45,825 nt of DNA from an uncultured Eubacteriales bacterium. GTDB lineage: Bacteria; Bacillota; Clostridia; Oscillospirales; Oscillospiraceae. A program made the translations under genes and the position numbers. Below the pieces are notes generated by a model. The model was not told the DNA's origin and did no database searches. It saw nothing but the letters and a program-made list of their open reading frames with translations. The stretch lies in NCBI GenBank assembly GCA_900317855.1, contig ONIG01000016.1, positions 1 through 45,825 on the forward strand, read 5' to 3'. This document shows positions 24,296 through 31,112 of this stretch, in pieces (positions within the stretch are counted from its first letter, which is position 1; each line of letters starts with the position of its first letter).

Positions 24296-24582
24296 CACCA
24301 CTGACAGCTTATGAACGTGCGCTCATAACATGACAATTTACATAATGCGTTGTAGACATAATATAATACAAATCGAAAATGTTATCAAGTAGTTCGTCAG
24401 AATTTGTTCATTTTTGTTTATTATGACAAGAAATTATGTTAACAATATTATGTAAACCATGTAACTGAGCAGAAAGAGATGCTCAGTATTTCCAGCAGCA
24501 CATAACTACATTTCGGTAATCATTGCTACGCATGCGCAATATATAGGTAATCACGTCGCGATTATGTAAACTAAGCAGCTGA
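24296..24582. repeat. AT-rich spacer with repeated ATTATGTAAA motifs
   Basis: A roughly 290-bp strongly AT-rich gap in a GC-rich region, with no gene. It holds TTTACATAAT (24337-24346, inverted), ATTATGTTAAC (24433-24443), ATTATGTAAAC (24447-24457) and ATTATGTAAAC (24561-24571). A small hairpin CTGAGCA/TGCTCAG lies near 24465-24486. It is presumably the control region of the SpoIIM-like gene. The motif resembles the XerD arm of Firmicutes dif, but no full dif site is present. Confidence 0.7.
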
Positions 24583-25011
24583 TTACGCGGCGTAATATCT
24601 CTTCTGTTTCCGTTTTTTCTTCTTTGTTCTATTTCGTAACTTTTTATGAAAAATGCACGAACCGGCGATTGCGGCAGCCAATGCGGTCAGCAGCGTAACA
24701 GCGGTAGCGGCGCAAAAAACCTGCGCCCCGACGGCTGCTTTCAGGATGAGATATCCGATTGCCCACGCTGCCCACGTCATGGCTCCGCCAAGTGCCCTCC
24801 CCTGCTCCGGCCGCGGTGAAAACGCACCGGCAGCAAAACATGCTAGCCCGCAGCAGACCAACGCAGCGAGGCGCGTGTCCGCGCCGGGCAGCACATCGTG
24901 ATTCATCGCCAGCGCTGCCAGCCAGCCCAGCAGCAGCGTGAGCCCAAGTCCGCCCAGGCCGGCCGCCGCCGCACGTGAGAGTATCGGCAGCCATTTTTGT
25001 TCCGTATTCAA
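24583..25011 (-). CDS. TIGR04086 family membrane protein
   Basis: A 142-residue protein with four hydrophobic helices (near 13-33, 46-63, 75-92, 97-118) and a very basic tail (KKLRNRTKKKKRKQKRY). Size, topology and position directly after yajC fit TIGR04086, a conserved Firmicutes membrane family of unknown role. The only usable start is a TTG at 25011. Its SD (GGGGG) is the 3' arm of the yajC terminator hairpin, so expression may depend on whether that hairpin forms. Confidence 0.78.
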   Translation of the reverse strand: MNTEQKWLPILSRAAAAGLGGLGLTLLLGWLAALAMNHDVLPGADTRLAALVCCGLACFAAGAFSPRPEQGRALGGAMTWAAWAIGYLILKAAVGAQVFCAATAVTLLTALAAAIAGSCIFHKKLRNRTKKKKRKQKRYYAA

Positions 25012-25063
25012 AAAAACACCCCCTGCAGAACGTATGCATCACAGCATATTCCTGCAGGGGGTG
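25010..25063 (-). terminator. Terminator of yajC overlapping the next gene's SD
   Basis: A 12-bp perfect stem CACCCCCTGCAG/CTGCAGGGGGTG with a 23-nt loop, followed by seven T on the minus strand. The last T residues form the TTG start of the next ORF. Confidence 0.85.
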
Positions 25064-25082
25064 AATCATTCCGAAAGCAGCT

Positions 25083-25463
25083 TTACACCTCGGGGCCCTT
25101 CGGCTCCTCGTGCTTCGGCTCTTCCTTTTTCGTTTCTTTCGCTTTCTGCTTGGCAGCCTTGCGCTCCTGCGCTTCCTTGGCAGCCTGTGCCTCAGCGCGG
25201 GCATTCGTGGAAATGGCCCACTTGGCAACCTGGATGCGAACCTGATCCTCGCTGGTCTCGAAGGTCACGCTGTCGTCCGTGACGTGGACGACTTTGCCCA
25301 TCATACCGCCGATCGTGACGATATCGTCACCGACTTTCAGATTGGAACGCATTTCATTGAGCTTTTTCTTCTTCTTGTTCTCCGGAAGAATCAGGAACAG
25401 GTAGAAGATGACAAGCATCAGAACGATCATGATAATGGATGAATATCCGCCAGAGCTTCCCAT
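25083..25463 (-). CDS. yajC: Preprotein translocase accessory subunit YajC
   Basis: A single-span membrane protein of the SecDF-YajC complex. A short N-terminus is followed by the helix SSIIMIVLMLVIFYLFLILP, then the family block NKKKKKLNEMRSNLKVGDDIVTIGGMMGKV. A long charged Ala/Lys/Glu tail ends KHEEPKGPEV. The ATG at 25463 follows GGAGG, giving 126 residues. It sits 60 bp after tgt on the same strand, the usual tgt-yajC pair. Confidence 0.95.
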   Translation of the reverse strand: MGSSGGYSSIIMIVLMLVIFYLFLILPENKKKKKLNEMRSNLKVGDDIVTIGGMMGKVVHVTDDSVTFETSEDQVRIQVAKWAISTNARAEAQAAKEAQERKAAKQKAKETKKEEPKHEEPKGPEV

Positions 25464-25523
25464 GGTTTTACCTCCGTATAAAGATAAAGATATTATATCT
25501 GCTTTCCTATGCAAATGCAAGCA

Positions 25524-26654
25524 TTAAATGCGCATATCGAGTACGGATGTGTAACTTTTCCGGAATGCCTCGTACTCCCCTGCCTCGATCGCCGTGCGGA
25601 TGCGCTGCATGAGCGTATTATAAAAATACAAATTATGCATCACGGCAAAGCGCATGGCCAGCATCTCTTCCGCCTTGAACAGGTGCCGCAGATAGGCGCG
25701 GGAATACCGCCGGCAGACCGGGCAGTCGCACTGTGGGTCGATCGGCTGCTCGTCGCGCTGATACTTCTCGTTTTTGATGTTGATCACGCCCGTCCACGTG
25801 AACAGGTGCCCATGGCGGCCGTTGCGGGCCGGCATGACGCAGTCGAAAAAGTCCACGCCGCGCGCGACGGATTCGATGATGTTCCCCGGCGTGCCGACGC
25901 CCATCAGGTAGCGCGGCTTATCGGCCGGCATATAGGGCTCAACGGCGGCGATAGTATCGTACATCTCCTGCGTCGTCTCCCCCACCGCAAGGCCGCCGAT
26001 CGCGTAACCGGCCAGATCGAGGTCCGCAATTTTCTTCATGTGCTCGATGCGCAGATCCTGAAAAATGGTGCCCTGGTTGATGCCGAAGAGTACCTGACCT
26101 GGGTTAACCGCATCGTCGCGGCCGGTATACTCCTCGAGCGCCATTTTGCAGCGCTGCAGCCAGCGATACGTCCGGTCGCAGGAGTTTTTGACGTAATCGT
26201 ATGGCGACGGAATTTTGATGCACTCGTCAAACGCCATCGCAATATCCGAGCCGAGATTGGCCTGAATACGCATGCTTTCTTCCGGCCCCATGAAGATGTG
26301 CCGGCCGTCCACATGGCAGTTGAAGGCGACGCCTTCTTCCGTGATTTTCCGCAGCTGCGCCAGCGAGAAGATCTGGAATCCGCCGCTGTCGGTCAGGATC
26401 GGTCTGTCCCAGGTCATGAATTTGTGCAGGCCGCCCAGGTCGCGGATCAATTCATCACCGGGACGCACGTGCAGATGATAGGTGTTGGACAGCTCGACCT
26501 GACAGCCGATCGTCTCCAGATCCTCCGCCGAAAGCGCGCCTTTGATGGCCGCCTGCGTGCCGACATTCATGAACACCGGCGTCTGCACCGTACCGTGCGG
26601 CGTCGTGAACGTACCGCGGCGTGCATGGCCGTCTTTGCAAATCAATTGAAACAT
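25524..26654 (-). CDS. tgt: tRNA-guanine transglycosylase (queuosine pathway)
   Basis: Exchanges G34 of GUN-anticodon tRNAs for the queuosine precursor preQ1. It has 376 residues. The substrate-binding block DSGGFQIFSL, MAFDECIKIPSPYD, GGLAVGE, the catalytic region GVGTPGNIIESVARGVDFFDCVMPARNGRHG (near 255-285) and the zinc site CDCPVCRRYSRAYLRHL with a later His are all present. A sigma-A-type promoter lies upstream. queA, usually its immediate neighbour, is 3.4 kb away beyond a patchwork of gene fragments. Confidence 0.96.
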   Translation of the reverse strand: MFQLICKDGHARRGTFTTPHGTVQTPVFMNVGTQAAIKGALSAEDLETIGCQVELSNTYHLHVRPGDELIRDLGGLHKFMTWDRPILTDSGGFQIFSLAQLRKITEEGVAFNCHVDGRHIFMGPEESMRIQANLGSDIAMAFDECIKIPSPYDYVKNSCDRTYRWLQRCKMALEEYTGRDDAVNPGQVLFGINQGTIFQDLRIEHMKKIADLDLAGYAIGGLAVGETTQEMYDTIAAVEPYMPADKPRYLMGVGTPGNIIESVARGVDFFDCVMPARNGRHGHLFTWTGVINIKNEKYQRDEQPIDPQCDCPVCRRYSRAYLRHLFKAEEMLAMRFAVMHNLYFYNTLMQRIRTAIEAGEYEAFRKSYTSVLDMRI

Positions 26655-26688
26655 AGCTTGCTTGCCTTTCTGTTGGGATTGCCTACTT

Positions 26689-26716
26689 ATTCTAACAGAT
26701 TGCCGCATCAAGTCAA
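26689..26716 (-). promoter_or_regulatory. Promoter of tgt-yajC
   Basis: Minus-strand TTGACT (26716-26711), 16 bp, TAGAAT (26694-26689). No preQ1 riboswitch-like fold was recognised in the 35-bp leader. Confidence 0.55.
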
Positions 26717-26738
26717 GCGTTCCCGGCAGATTTGCGTG

Positions 26739-27165
26739 TCAATGGACCGGCGCTTTCTGCATGTGCTTTTTCAGCGCTTCCAGCGCCAGCATCACGGCAA
26801 TGCCGAGCACAAACCAGAGAATGTAAAAATCAGAGAGCGTCATGACGTGCTGCGGCACCTTCAGCGTCGCCGGGCCGACGACGATCGCATAGAGGGAGCC
26901 GAACATCATGCCCAGCCCGGCGTAGGTCACAGCGCCCGGTGCTTTGCGCATCCAGCCGCGGATCCAATGCGGCGCGACCGCAAAGCCCACAAGTGCCCCA
27001 AGTCCCACCGCTGCCAACAGCCAGAACTGGCCGAATTGAAATTGCAGCACGTCTTTCATCGCTGCGATCACGGGCAGATACAGCCCGCACGACATCAGCA
27101 AAGACAAACCGGAGATGCCCGGCAGCACCATTGCCGAGATCGCCAGCGCTCCGGCCGCCTGCACT
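26739..27165 (-). pseudogene. DUF368 membrane protein, C-terminal fragment
   Basis: About 140 residues, beginning AVQAAGALAISAMVLPGISG and running through four hydrophobic helices to LEALKKHMQKAPVH. The PGISG motif and downstream pattern fit the second half of DUF368 proteins, a family of polytopic membrane proteins linked to polyprenyl-phosphate transport. There is no start codon or SD for this frame. Upstream it runs directly into a glycosyltransferase fragment in another frame near 27160-27170. The N-terminal half is missing. Confidence 0.72.
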
Positions 27166-27477
27166 GCGCGCAAACACCACGGCGCCGTGGGCGCGGGCGA
27201 TCTCTGCGGTTCGGTCGCTGCACCGGTCAGCCGCCACGAAGATCCCGATCTGCTGCGCAGAATAGGTCTGCGCGCGCAGACTGTCAACGAGCGCGCCAAT
27301 CACTGCCGCTTCATCATGGGCCGCGATCAGAACTGCAAATGTGTGATCCGGATCCGGTTTCGGTGTTTTCCGTTTTCGTGCAGGCAGCCACGCCAGCGGG
27401 ATATACGCGAGCTGGTAGGCATAGCACACGAAAAACAGGCACATGATGACGTAGTTGATCGTCTCGCTCGTATGCAT
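27160..27477 (-). pseudogene. Glycosyltransferase family 2-like, N-terminal fragment
   Basis: It starts with a proper SD (GGAGG) and ATG at 27477. A membrane helix (INYVIMCLFFVCYAYQLAYIPLAW, about 7-30) precedes the GT-A nucleotide-binding start FAVLIAAHDEAAVIGALVDSL and IFVAADRCSDRTAEIARAHGAVVFAR. The DxD and acceptor-binding parts are absent. After residue about 103 the frame continues as nonsense through the DUF368 fragment. It is an N-terminal remnant of a membrane-bound GT2 enzyme fused out of frame. Confidence 0.75.
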
Positions 27478-27501
27478 GATGTGCCGCCTCCATCAGGTGT
27501 G

Positions 27502-27954
27502 TTATGCGCGTGCCGGCCGGTCGCGGACGATCCAGAATGCCAGCACGGCAAAGATGTTCAGGAACGTGCCGAGGATCGCCCAGAGCGACAGATTCATGCC
27601 GGCCACCGCCGCGCTCTTATACAGCCAGGCAACAACCGTCAGCCAATAGAGAATGACCCAGATGCCCATGAGCATGATGACGGCGCCGATGATAACGTAA
27701 TTCATCGCCGTCAGCGGCGTGATCTGGCTCTTCCAGGCCTCGTCATGGTGCGCATCATAGTGGTGACCGTCATCGTTGTCGGTCGGATCGGGCGATGTGA
27801 GCGCCGCCTGCTGCTTGAGCACGGACGCGTCGTGGATCTGCTGCGACAGGCTCAATGGAATTCCGACCGCGCTGATAACCACCAGGATCACAAAGCAGAT
27901 GATGAGCCGGCGAAACGCTTTCTTATAGTTTTTTGTCATCACGTAATTTTTCAT
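27502..27954 (-). CDS. Hypothetical membrane protein
   Basis: A 150-residue protein I do not recognise. It has a hydrophobic helix near 13-33, a His/Asp-rich extracytoplasmic stretch (NDDGHHYDAHHDEAW, possibly metal binding), then two helices near 85-108 and 120-142. The ATG at 27954 follows GGAGG by eight bases. That SD starts only a few bases after the terminator of the preceding response-regulator remnant, so no promoter of its own fits. It ends 24 bp before the glycosyltransferase remnant. The ORF itself looks intact. Confidence 0.65.
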   Translation of the reverse strand: MKNYVMTKNYKKAFRRLIICFVILVVISAVGIPLSLSQQIHDASVLKQQAALTSPDPTDNDDGHHYDAHHDEAWKSQITPLTAMNYVIIGAVIMLMGIWVILYWLTVVAWLYKSAAVAGMNLSLWAILGTFLNIFAVLAFWIVRDRPARA

Positions 27955-27971
27955 GACGTTGACCTCCGTAG

Positions 27972-28020
27972 AAAAAATCTGTCCCCTCAACCGGGCAAGC
28001 CCAGTATGAAGGGACAGATT
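27972..28020 (-). terminator. Terminator of the response-regulator remnant
   Basis: AATCTGTCCC/GGGACAGATT stem with an inner GGGC/GCCC pair, then six T on the minus strand, about 20 bp past the remnant's stop at 28041. Confidence 0.8.
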
Positions 28021-28040
28021 AAAAATCGGATAACGCAGTC

Positions 28041-28504
28041 TTAAAGCGTATTTAAACGGTAGCCGACGCCCCAGACGGTCTGGATGAGCTGCGACTTGGA
28101 GGGATTCTCCTCCACCTTTTCACGCAGACGGTTGACATGCACCGCGACCGTGATATTGTCGCCCATGGATTCCAGCTCCCAGATGAGCTCTTAGAGATCC
28201 TCGTGGCTGAAAACCTGGTTCGGGTGCCGCGCCAGAAACAACAGCAGCTCGTACTCCTTATTGGTCAGCGTCAGCTGCTCGCCGCGCACCGCGGCCGTGT
28301 GCGCCTCGGTGTCGATCCGGAGCGGGCCTGCCTCCACGATCGCGGACTTGGCCGGCTGCGGTTTGAGCCTGCGGTACTGCGACAGATTTGCTTTGACCCG
28401 CGCGACCAGTACACTGGGGGAAAACGGCTTTTCGATGTAATCATCCGCACCGAAGCCAAGACCGCGGATCTTGTCCACGTCGTCCGCGCGCGCCGTCACC
28501 ATTT
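28041..28504 (-). pseudogene. OmpR/PhoB-type response regulator remnant with in-frame stop
   Basis: The frame begins inside the receiver domain (MVTARADDVDKIRGLGFGADDYIEKPFSP, about 28504-28418, including the conserved Lys-Pro). It continues into a winged-helix DNA-binding domain (LTLTNKEYELLLFLARHPNQVFSHEDL). There an in-frame TAA (28191-28193) interrupts it where homologues usually have an aromatic residue. The same frame then continues perfectly, ELIWELESMGDNITVAVHVNRLREKV...VWGVGYRLNTL, to a real stop at 28041. The receiver N-terminus with the phospho-Asp is missing. Two independent lesions make it a pseudogene. Confidence 0.85.
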
Positions 28505-28534
28505 GGAGCGGCTCAGCCGCTGTTTGACGGTCAT
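28496..28534 (-). pseudogene. Probable histidine kinase start, 11-codon remnant
   Basis: Behind a good SD (AGGTGA) an ATG at 28534 encodes MTVKQRLSRSK, then W and a stop. This resembles the N-terminus of membrane histidine kinases (MTVKxRL.RSN), and the sequence switches to the response-regulator receiver around 28505. The identification rests on 11 residues and context. Confidence 0.45.
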
Positions 28535-28640
28535 ATTACTCACCTCGCATTGAGTATATCAAGAAGCCGGAAGGGATATTTAAACGGATGTTAAAGCAAG
28601 GCCAGTATACACAGTGCGGTTTTTCCTGTCAAACAGGCAG

Positions 28641-28672
28641 AAAAAAATCCGCCCTGTATTCCAGTGCGGATC
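28641..28672 (-). terminator. Terminator of hsp20
   Basis: GATCCGC...GCGGAT stem with seven T on the minus strand, about 65 bp past the hsp20 stop. Confidence 0.7.
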
Positions 28673-28690
28673 TTTCAGCATAGTACGAGC

Positions 28691-28719
28691 AGCGCCCCGG
28701 CCGTTTCGGCCAGGGCGCT
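28691..28719. other. Strong hairpin in the hsp20 3' region
   Basis: AGCGCCCTGGCC/GGCCGGGGCGCT near-perfect 12-bp stem around GAAAC, 17 bp past hsp20. There is no T-run; it may stabilise the mRNA 3' end or act with the downstream terminator. Confidence 0.6.
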
Positions 28720-28735
28720 TGTGCATTGCTGCGCG

Positions 28736-29185
28736 TTACTCGATCGCGATGATGGTGTGCTTCGGAAGCTCCTTCTTCGCAGCCTTCGGGACGCTGATCT
28801 TTAGGATGCCATCCTCGAACTTCGCGGAGACATCTTCAGATCTCACATCGTCACCGACGTAGAAGCTGCGGCTCATGGAACCGGCGTAACGCTCCTGGCG
28901 CAGGAACTTGCCCTTCTTATCGGACGCGTCCTTGTCCAGGCCCTTGGCAGCGCTGATCGTCAGGTAACCGTCCTGCAGATCAACCGTCACTTCATCCTTC
29001 TTGAAGCCCGGCAGGTCCACGTCCAGCTCATACGAGCCGTCCAGTTCGCGGACATCGGTCTTCATCAGATTTCTGGCATGCTTGCCATACAGCTCACTGC
29101 TGACCTGCGGCATCATGCGGCCGAAATCAAAGAAATCGGACAGCGAATCATCAAACAGGTTTTCACCAAAAATGCTCGGCAACAT
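28736..29185 (-). CDS. Hsp20/alpha-crystallin small heat shock protein
   Basis: An ATP-independent holdase chaperone of 149 residues. The N-terminus is MLPSIFGENLFDDSLSDFFD. The alpha-crystallin domain spans about 40-140 with YELDVDLPGFKKDEVTVDLQDGYLTISA and the ending FEDGILKISVPKA, including the A-x-x-x-n-G-(I/V)-L motif. A short tail follows. The ATG at 29185 has GGAGG upstream. A sigma-A promoter overlapped by a CIRCE operator lies 135-175 bp upstream, so HrcA control is expected. It is the one intact, regulated gene inside the patchwork between tgt and queA. Confidence 0.93.
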   Translation of the reverse strand: MLPSIFGENLFDDSLSDFFDFGRMMPQVSSELYGKHARNLMKTDVRELDGSYELDVDLPGFKKDEVTVDLQDGYLTISAAKGLDKDASDKKGKFLRQERYAGSMSRSFYVGDDVRSEDVSAKFEDGILKISVPKAAKKELPKHTIIAIE

Positions 29186-29319
29186 AAGTCATTCCTCCAT
29201 TCATACCTTTCGTAGGCGCTGGGGAAAAACTCCACGCGTTGGCGAACTCTGTTACCGTTTGTACAACAATGCCTGATCTCCGGAGGCCCTCTGGAGGCCC
29301 TCCCTCATCGATCGTCTTC

Positions 29320-29347
29320 ATCATAGCACGCTTTTTAGCACTGTCAA
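29320..29347 (-). promoter_or_regulatory. Sigma-A promoter of hsp20
   Basis: Minus-strand TTGACA (29347-29342), 16 bp, TATGAT (29325-29320). The -35 lies inside the CIRCE element. The predicted 5' UTR is about 125 nt and contains repeated GGGCCTCC blocks that could fold. Confidence 0.7.
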
Positions 29348-29361
29348 GCGCGGAGTGCTAA
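29335..29361. promoter_or_regulatory. CIRCE operator (HrcA binding site)
   Basis: TTAGCACTG, 9 bp, GAGTGCTAA. This is the CIRCE consensus TTAGCACTC-N9-GAGTGCTAA with a single mismatch, overlapping the hsp20 -35 box as expected for HrcA repression. Confidence 0.88.
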
Positions 29362-29414
29362 TGTTCATAAAAGGCGCTATGTTTGTTCACAAAATATGCA
29401 ATAAGATACCTCCA

Positions 29415-29722
29415 CTAAATTTCCGACGCCGCTTGGTGCTCCAGCAGCCAGTCGATTTTCCGGTCAATGCAGTGAATGCCCTCCGGGATCAACTCCAGCG
29501 GGCAGCCGACATAGCTCAGGCGCAGAAAATGCTGCGCGCTGCCGGTCAGACTGAACACCGTGCCCGGCATGAGCTTGACGCCCTGCAGGCGCAGCCGCTT
29601 CCAGAGCAGGACGGCATCCACGGTGTCCGGGATCTGCACCCAGAAAAACACGCCACCCGCCTGCTCCGGATAGGGCAGGGACAGATGCTTTGACGCCCGG
29701 ATCGCCTGCGACATGCAGCGGC
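29415..29722 (-). pseudogene. PLP-dependent aminotransferase, C-terminal fragment
   Basis: About 100 residues corresponding to the C-terminal domain of a class I/II aminotransferase of the MocR/2-aminoadipate type: EQAGGVFFWVQIPDTVDAVLL, LMPGTVFSLTGSAQHFLRLSYVGCP, with the Arg of FLRLSY that binds the substrate carboxylate. It ends with a stop at 29415. Upstream, near 29715-29722, the frame breaks into the 3' part of an oppositely oriented Cys/Met-metabolism gene. The PLP-binding domain is entirely absent. Confidence 0.72.
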
Positions 29723-30011
29723 TATCCGCGAGATGACGCGGTTCGGCGGTGTTGTCTCCTTCGAGATGGGCAGCTTTGAGGAAGCCAAAAAAGTGCTCAA
29801 CCACGTGCATCTGTGCGCGCTGGCCGTCAGCCTCGGCGACTGCGAGACGCTTATCCAGCATCCGGCTTCCATGACGCACTCCATGTGCACGAAAGAAGAG
29901 ATCGAGGCCGCCGGCTTCTCGGATCGTCTGATTCGTCTGGCAGTCGGTCTGAAAGACCCCGACGACATCATCGCCGATCTGCAGCAGGCATTTGAAGCTA
30001 CGCAAAACTGA
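29715..30011 (+). pseudogene. Cystathionine/methionine gamma-lyase family, C-terminal fragment
   Basis: About 97 residues of the C-terminal domain of a Cys/Met metabolism PLP enzyme: REMTRFGGVVSFEM, LCALAVSLGDCETLIQHPASMTHS and LIRLAVGLKDPDDIIADLQQAF. These are hallmark blocks, including the SLG...QHPASMTH substrate loop. No N-terminal domain or PLP lysine remains. An internal ATG at 29733 has no SD. It abuts the aminotransferase fragment tail to tail and is followed by a strong terminator. Confidence 0.82.
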
Positions 30012-30022
30012 ACAGAGGCAGC

Positions 30023-30056
30023 AAAAAACAGGCCCGCGATCGCGGGCCTGTTTTTT
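30023..30056. terminator. Perfect palindromic bidirectional terminator
   Basis: A 34-bp perfect palindrome with arms AAAAAACAGGCCCGCGA and complement. It serves queA on the minus strand and the lyase fragment on the plus strand. Confidence 0.9.
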
Positions 30057-30062
30057 ATTTCT

Positions 30063-31112
30063 TCACTCAGCGCTGCCGGCATCGAGGCCATCGGCGATAA
30101 ACATGGCGTCGCCGAACGAAAAGAACCGGTAGCGGTTTTCAACGGCGATCTTGTACGCGTTGAGGATATGCTCCCGCCCGGCCAGCGCCGACACGAGCAT
30201 GATGAGCGTGCTCTCCGGCAGGTGAAAGTTCGTAACGAGCGCATCCATGCACTTAAATTTGTAGCCAGGATAGATGAAGATGTCCGTCCAGCCGGACTGC
30301 GCGCGGAGCGTTCCGTCCACATCCGCAAAGCTCTCGACTGTGCGACAGGACGTCGTGCCGATGCAGATAACGCGGCCGCCGTTGGCCTTCGTCTCGTTGA
30401 CCATGCGCGCCGTTTCCTCCGGGATGATGCAAAATTCCGAGTGCATCGGATGATCCTCGATCTCGTCCTCCTTGACGGGCCGGAACGTACCGAGGCCGAC
30501 GTGCAGTGTGACGTAGCCGATCTTCACGCCCATGTCCGCGATCTGCTGCAGCAGTTCCTTCGTAAAGTGCAGGCCCGCCGTCGGCGCAGCGGCGCTGCCG
30601 AGCTCGCGGGAATAAACCGTCTGATAGCGCTCCTGATCCTGCAGCTCCGCCTTGATATACGGCGGCAGCGGCATTTTGCCCAGCCGCTCGAGCACCTCCA
30701 GAAAGATGCCGTCATAGTGAAACTGCACGATCTTGTTGCCGTCGGCGACCGCGTCGACGACCGTGGCGGTCAGCTCCCCGTCACCAAACGAGAGCGCAGT
30801 GCCGGGCTGGGTCTTGCGGCCCGGGCGGGTCAGGCACTCCCACTTGCCGTCGCCGAGGTCGCGCAGCAGCAGCACTTCGACTGCACCGCCGGTGCTGCGG
30901 TGGCCGAGCAGGCGCGCCGGGAGCACACGCGAATCGTTGAGCACAAGGCAGTCGTTCGGGCGCAGAAACTGCGGCAGGTCGTAAAAGTGGTGGTGGGCAA
31001 CGGCGCCGGTCGTTTTATCCAGCGTCAGCAGCCGGGAAGCATCGCGGCGCTCGAGCGGCGTCTGCGCGATGAGCTCCTCCGGCAGGTCGAAATAAAAATC
31101 CGATTTTTTCAT
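30063..31112 (-). CDS. queA: S-adenosylmethionine:tRNA ribosyltransferase-isomerase QueA
   Basis: Transfers the ribosyl part of SAM to preQ1-tRNA to form epoxyqueuosine. It has 349 residues. [76 protein letters not shown] and [16 protein letters not shown] match the family throughout. The start overlaps the stop of the SpoIID-like gene by four bases (ATGA), so it is coupled to it. Confidence 0.96.
   Translation of the reverse strand: MKKSDFYFDLPEELIAQTPLERRDASRLLTLDKTTGAVAHHHFYDLPQFLRPNDCLVLNDSRVLPARLLGHRSTGGAVEVLLLRDLGDGKWECLTRPGRKTQPGTALSFGDGELTATVVDAVADGNKIVQFHYDGIFLEVLERLGKMPLPPYIKAELQDQERYQTVYSRELGSAAAPTAGLHFTKELLQQIADMGVKIGYVTLHVGLGTFRPVKEDEIEDHPMHSEFCIIPEETARMVNETKANGGRVICIGTTSCRTVESFADVDGTLRAQSGWTDIFIYPGYKFKCMDALVTNFHLPESTLIMLVSALAGREHILNAYKIAVENRYRFFSFGDAMFIADGLDAGSAE

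Noticed and set aside
24430..24575. Complete dif site
   Set aside because: Only the XerD-arm-like half (TTATGTAAAC) is present. The left arm and central hexamer do not match, and the window shows no sign of a replication terminus.
26655..26740. preQ1 riboswitch before tgt
   Set aside because: The leader after the predicted start is about 35 nt and I see no compact pseudoknot with an A-rich tail.
25509..27446. 645-codon plus-strand frame over tgt and the chimera
   Set aside because: No SD and no recognisable domain; it is antisense to tgt.
29733..30011. Small independent gene starting at the ATG 29733
   Set aside because: The frame begins in the middle of a gamma-lyase C-terminal domain and has no SD, so it is a truncated gene.
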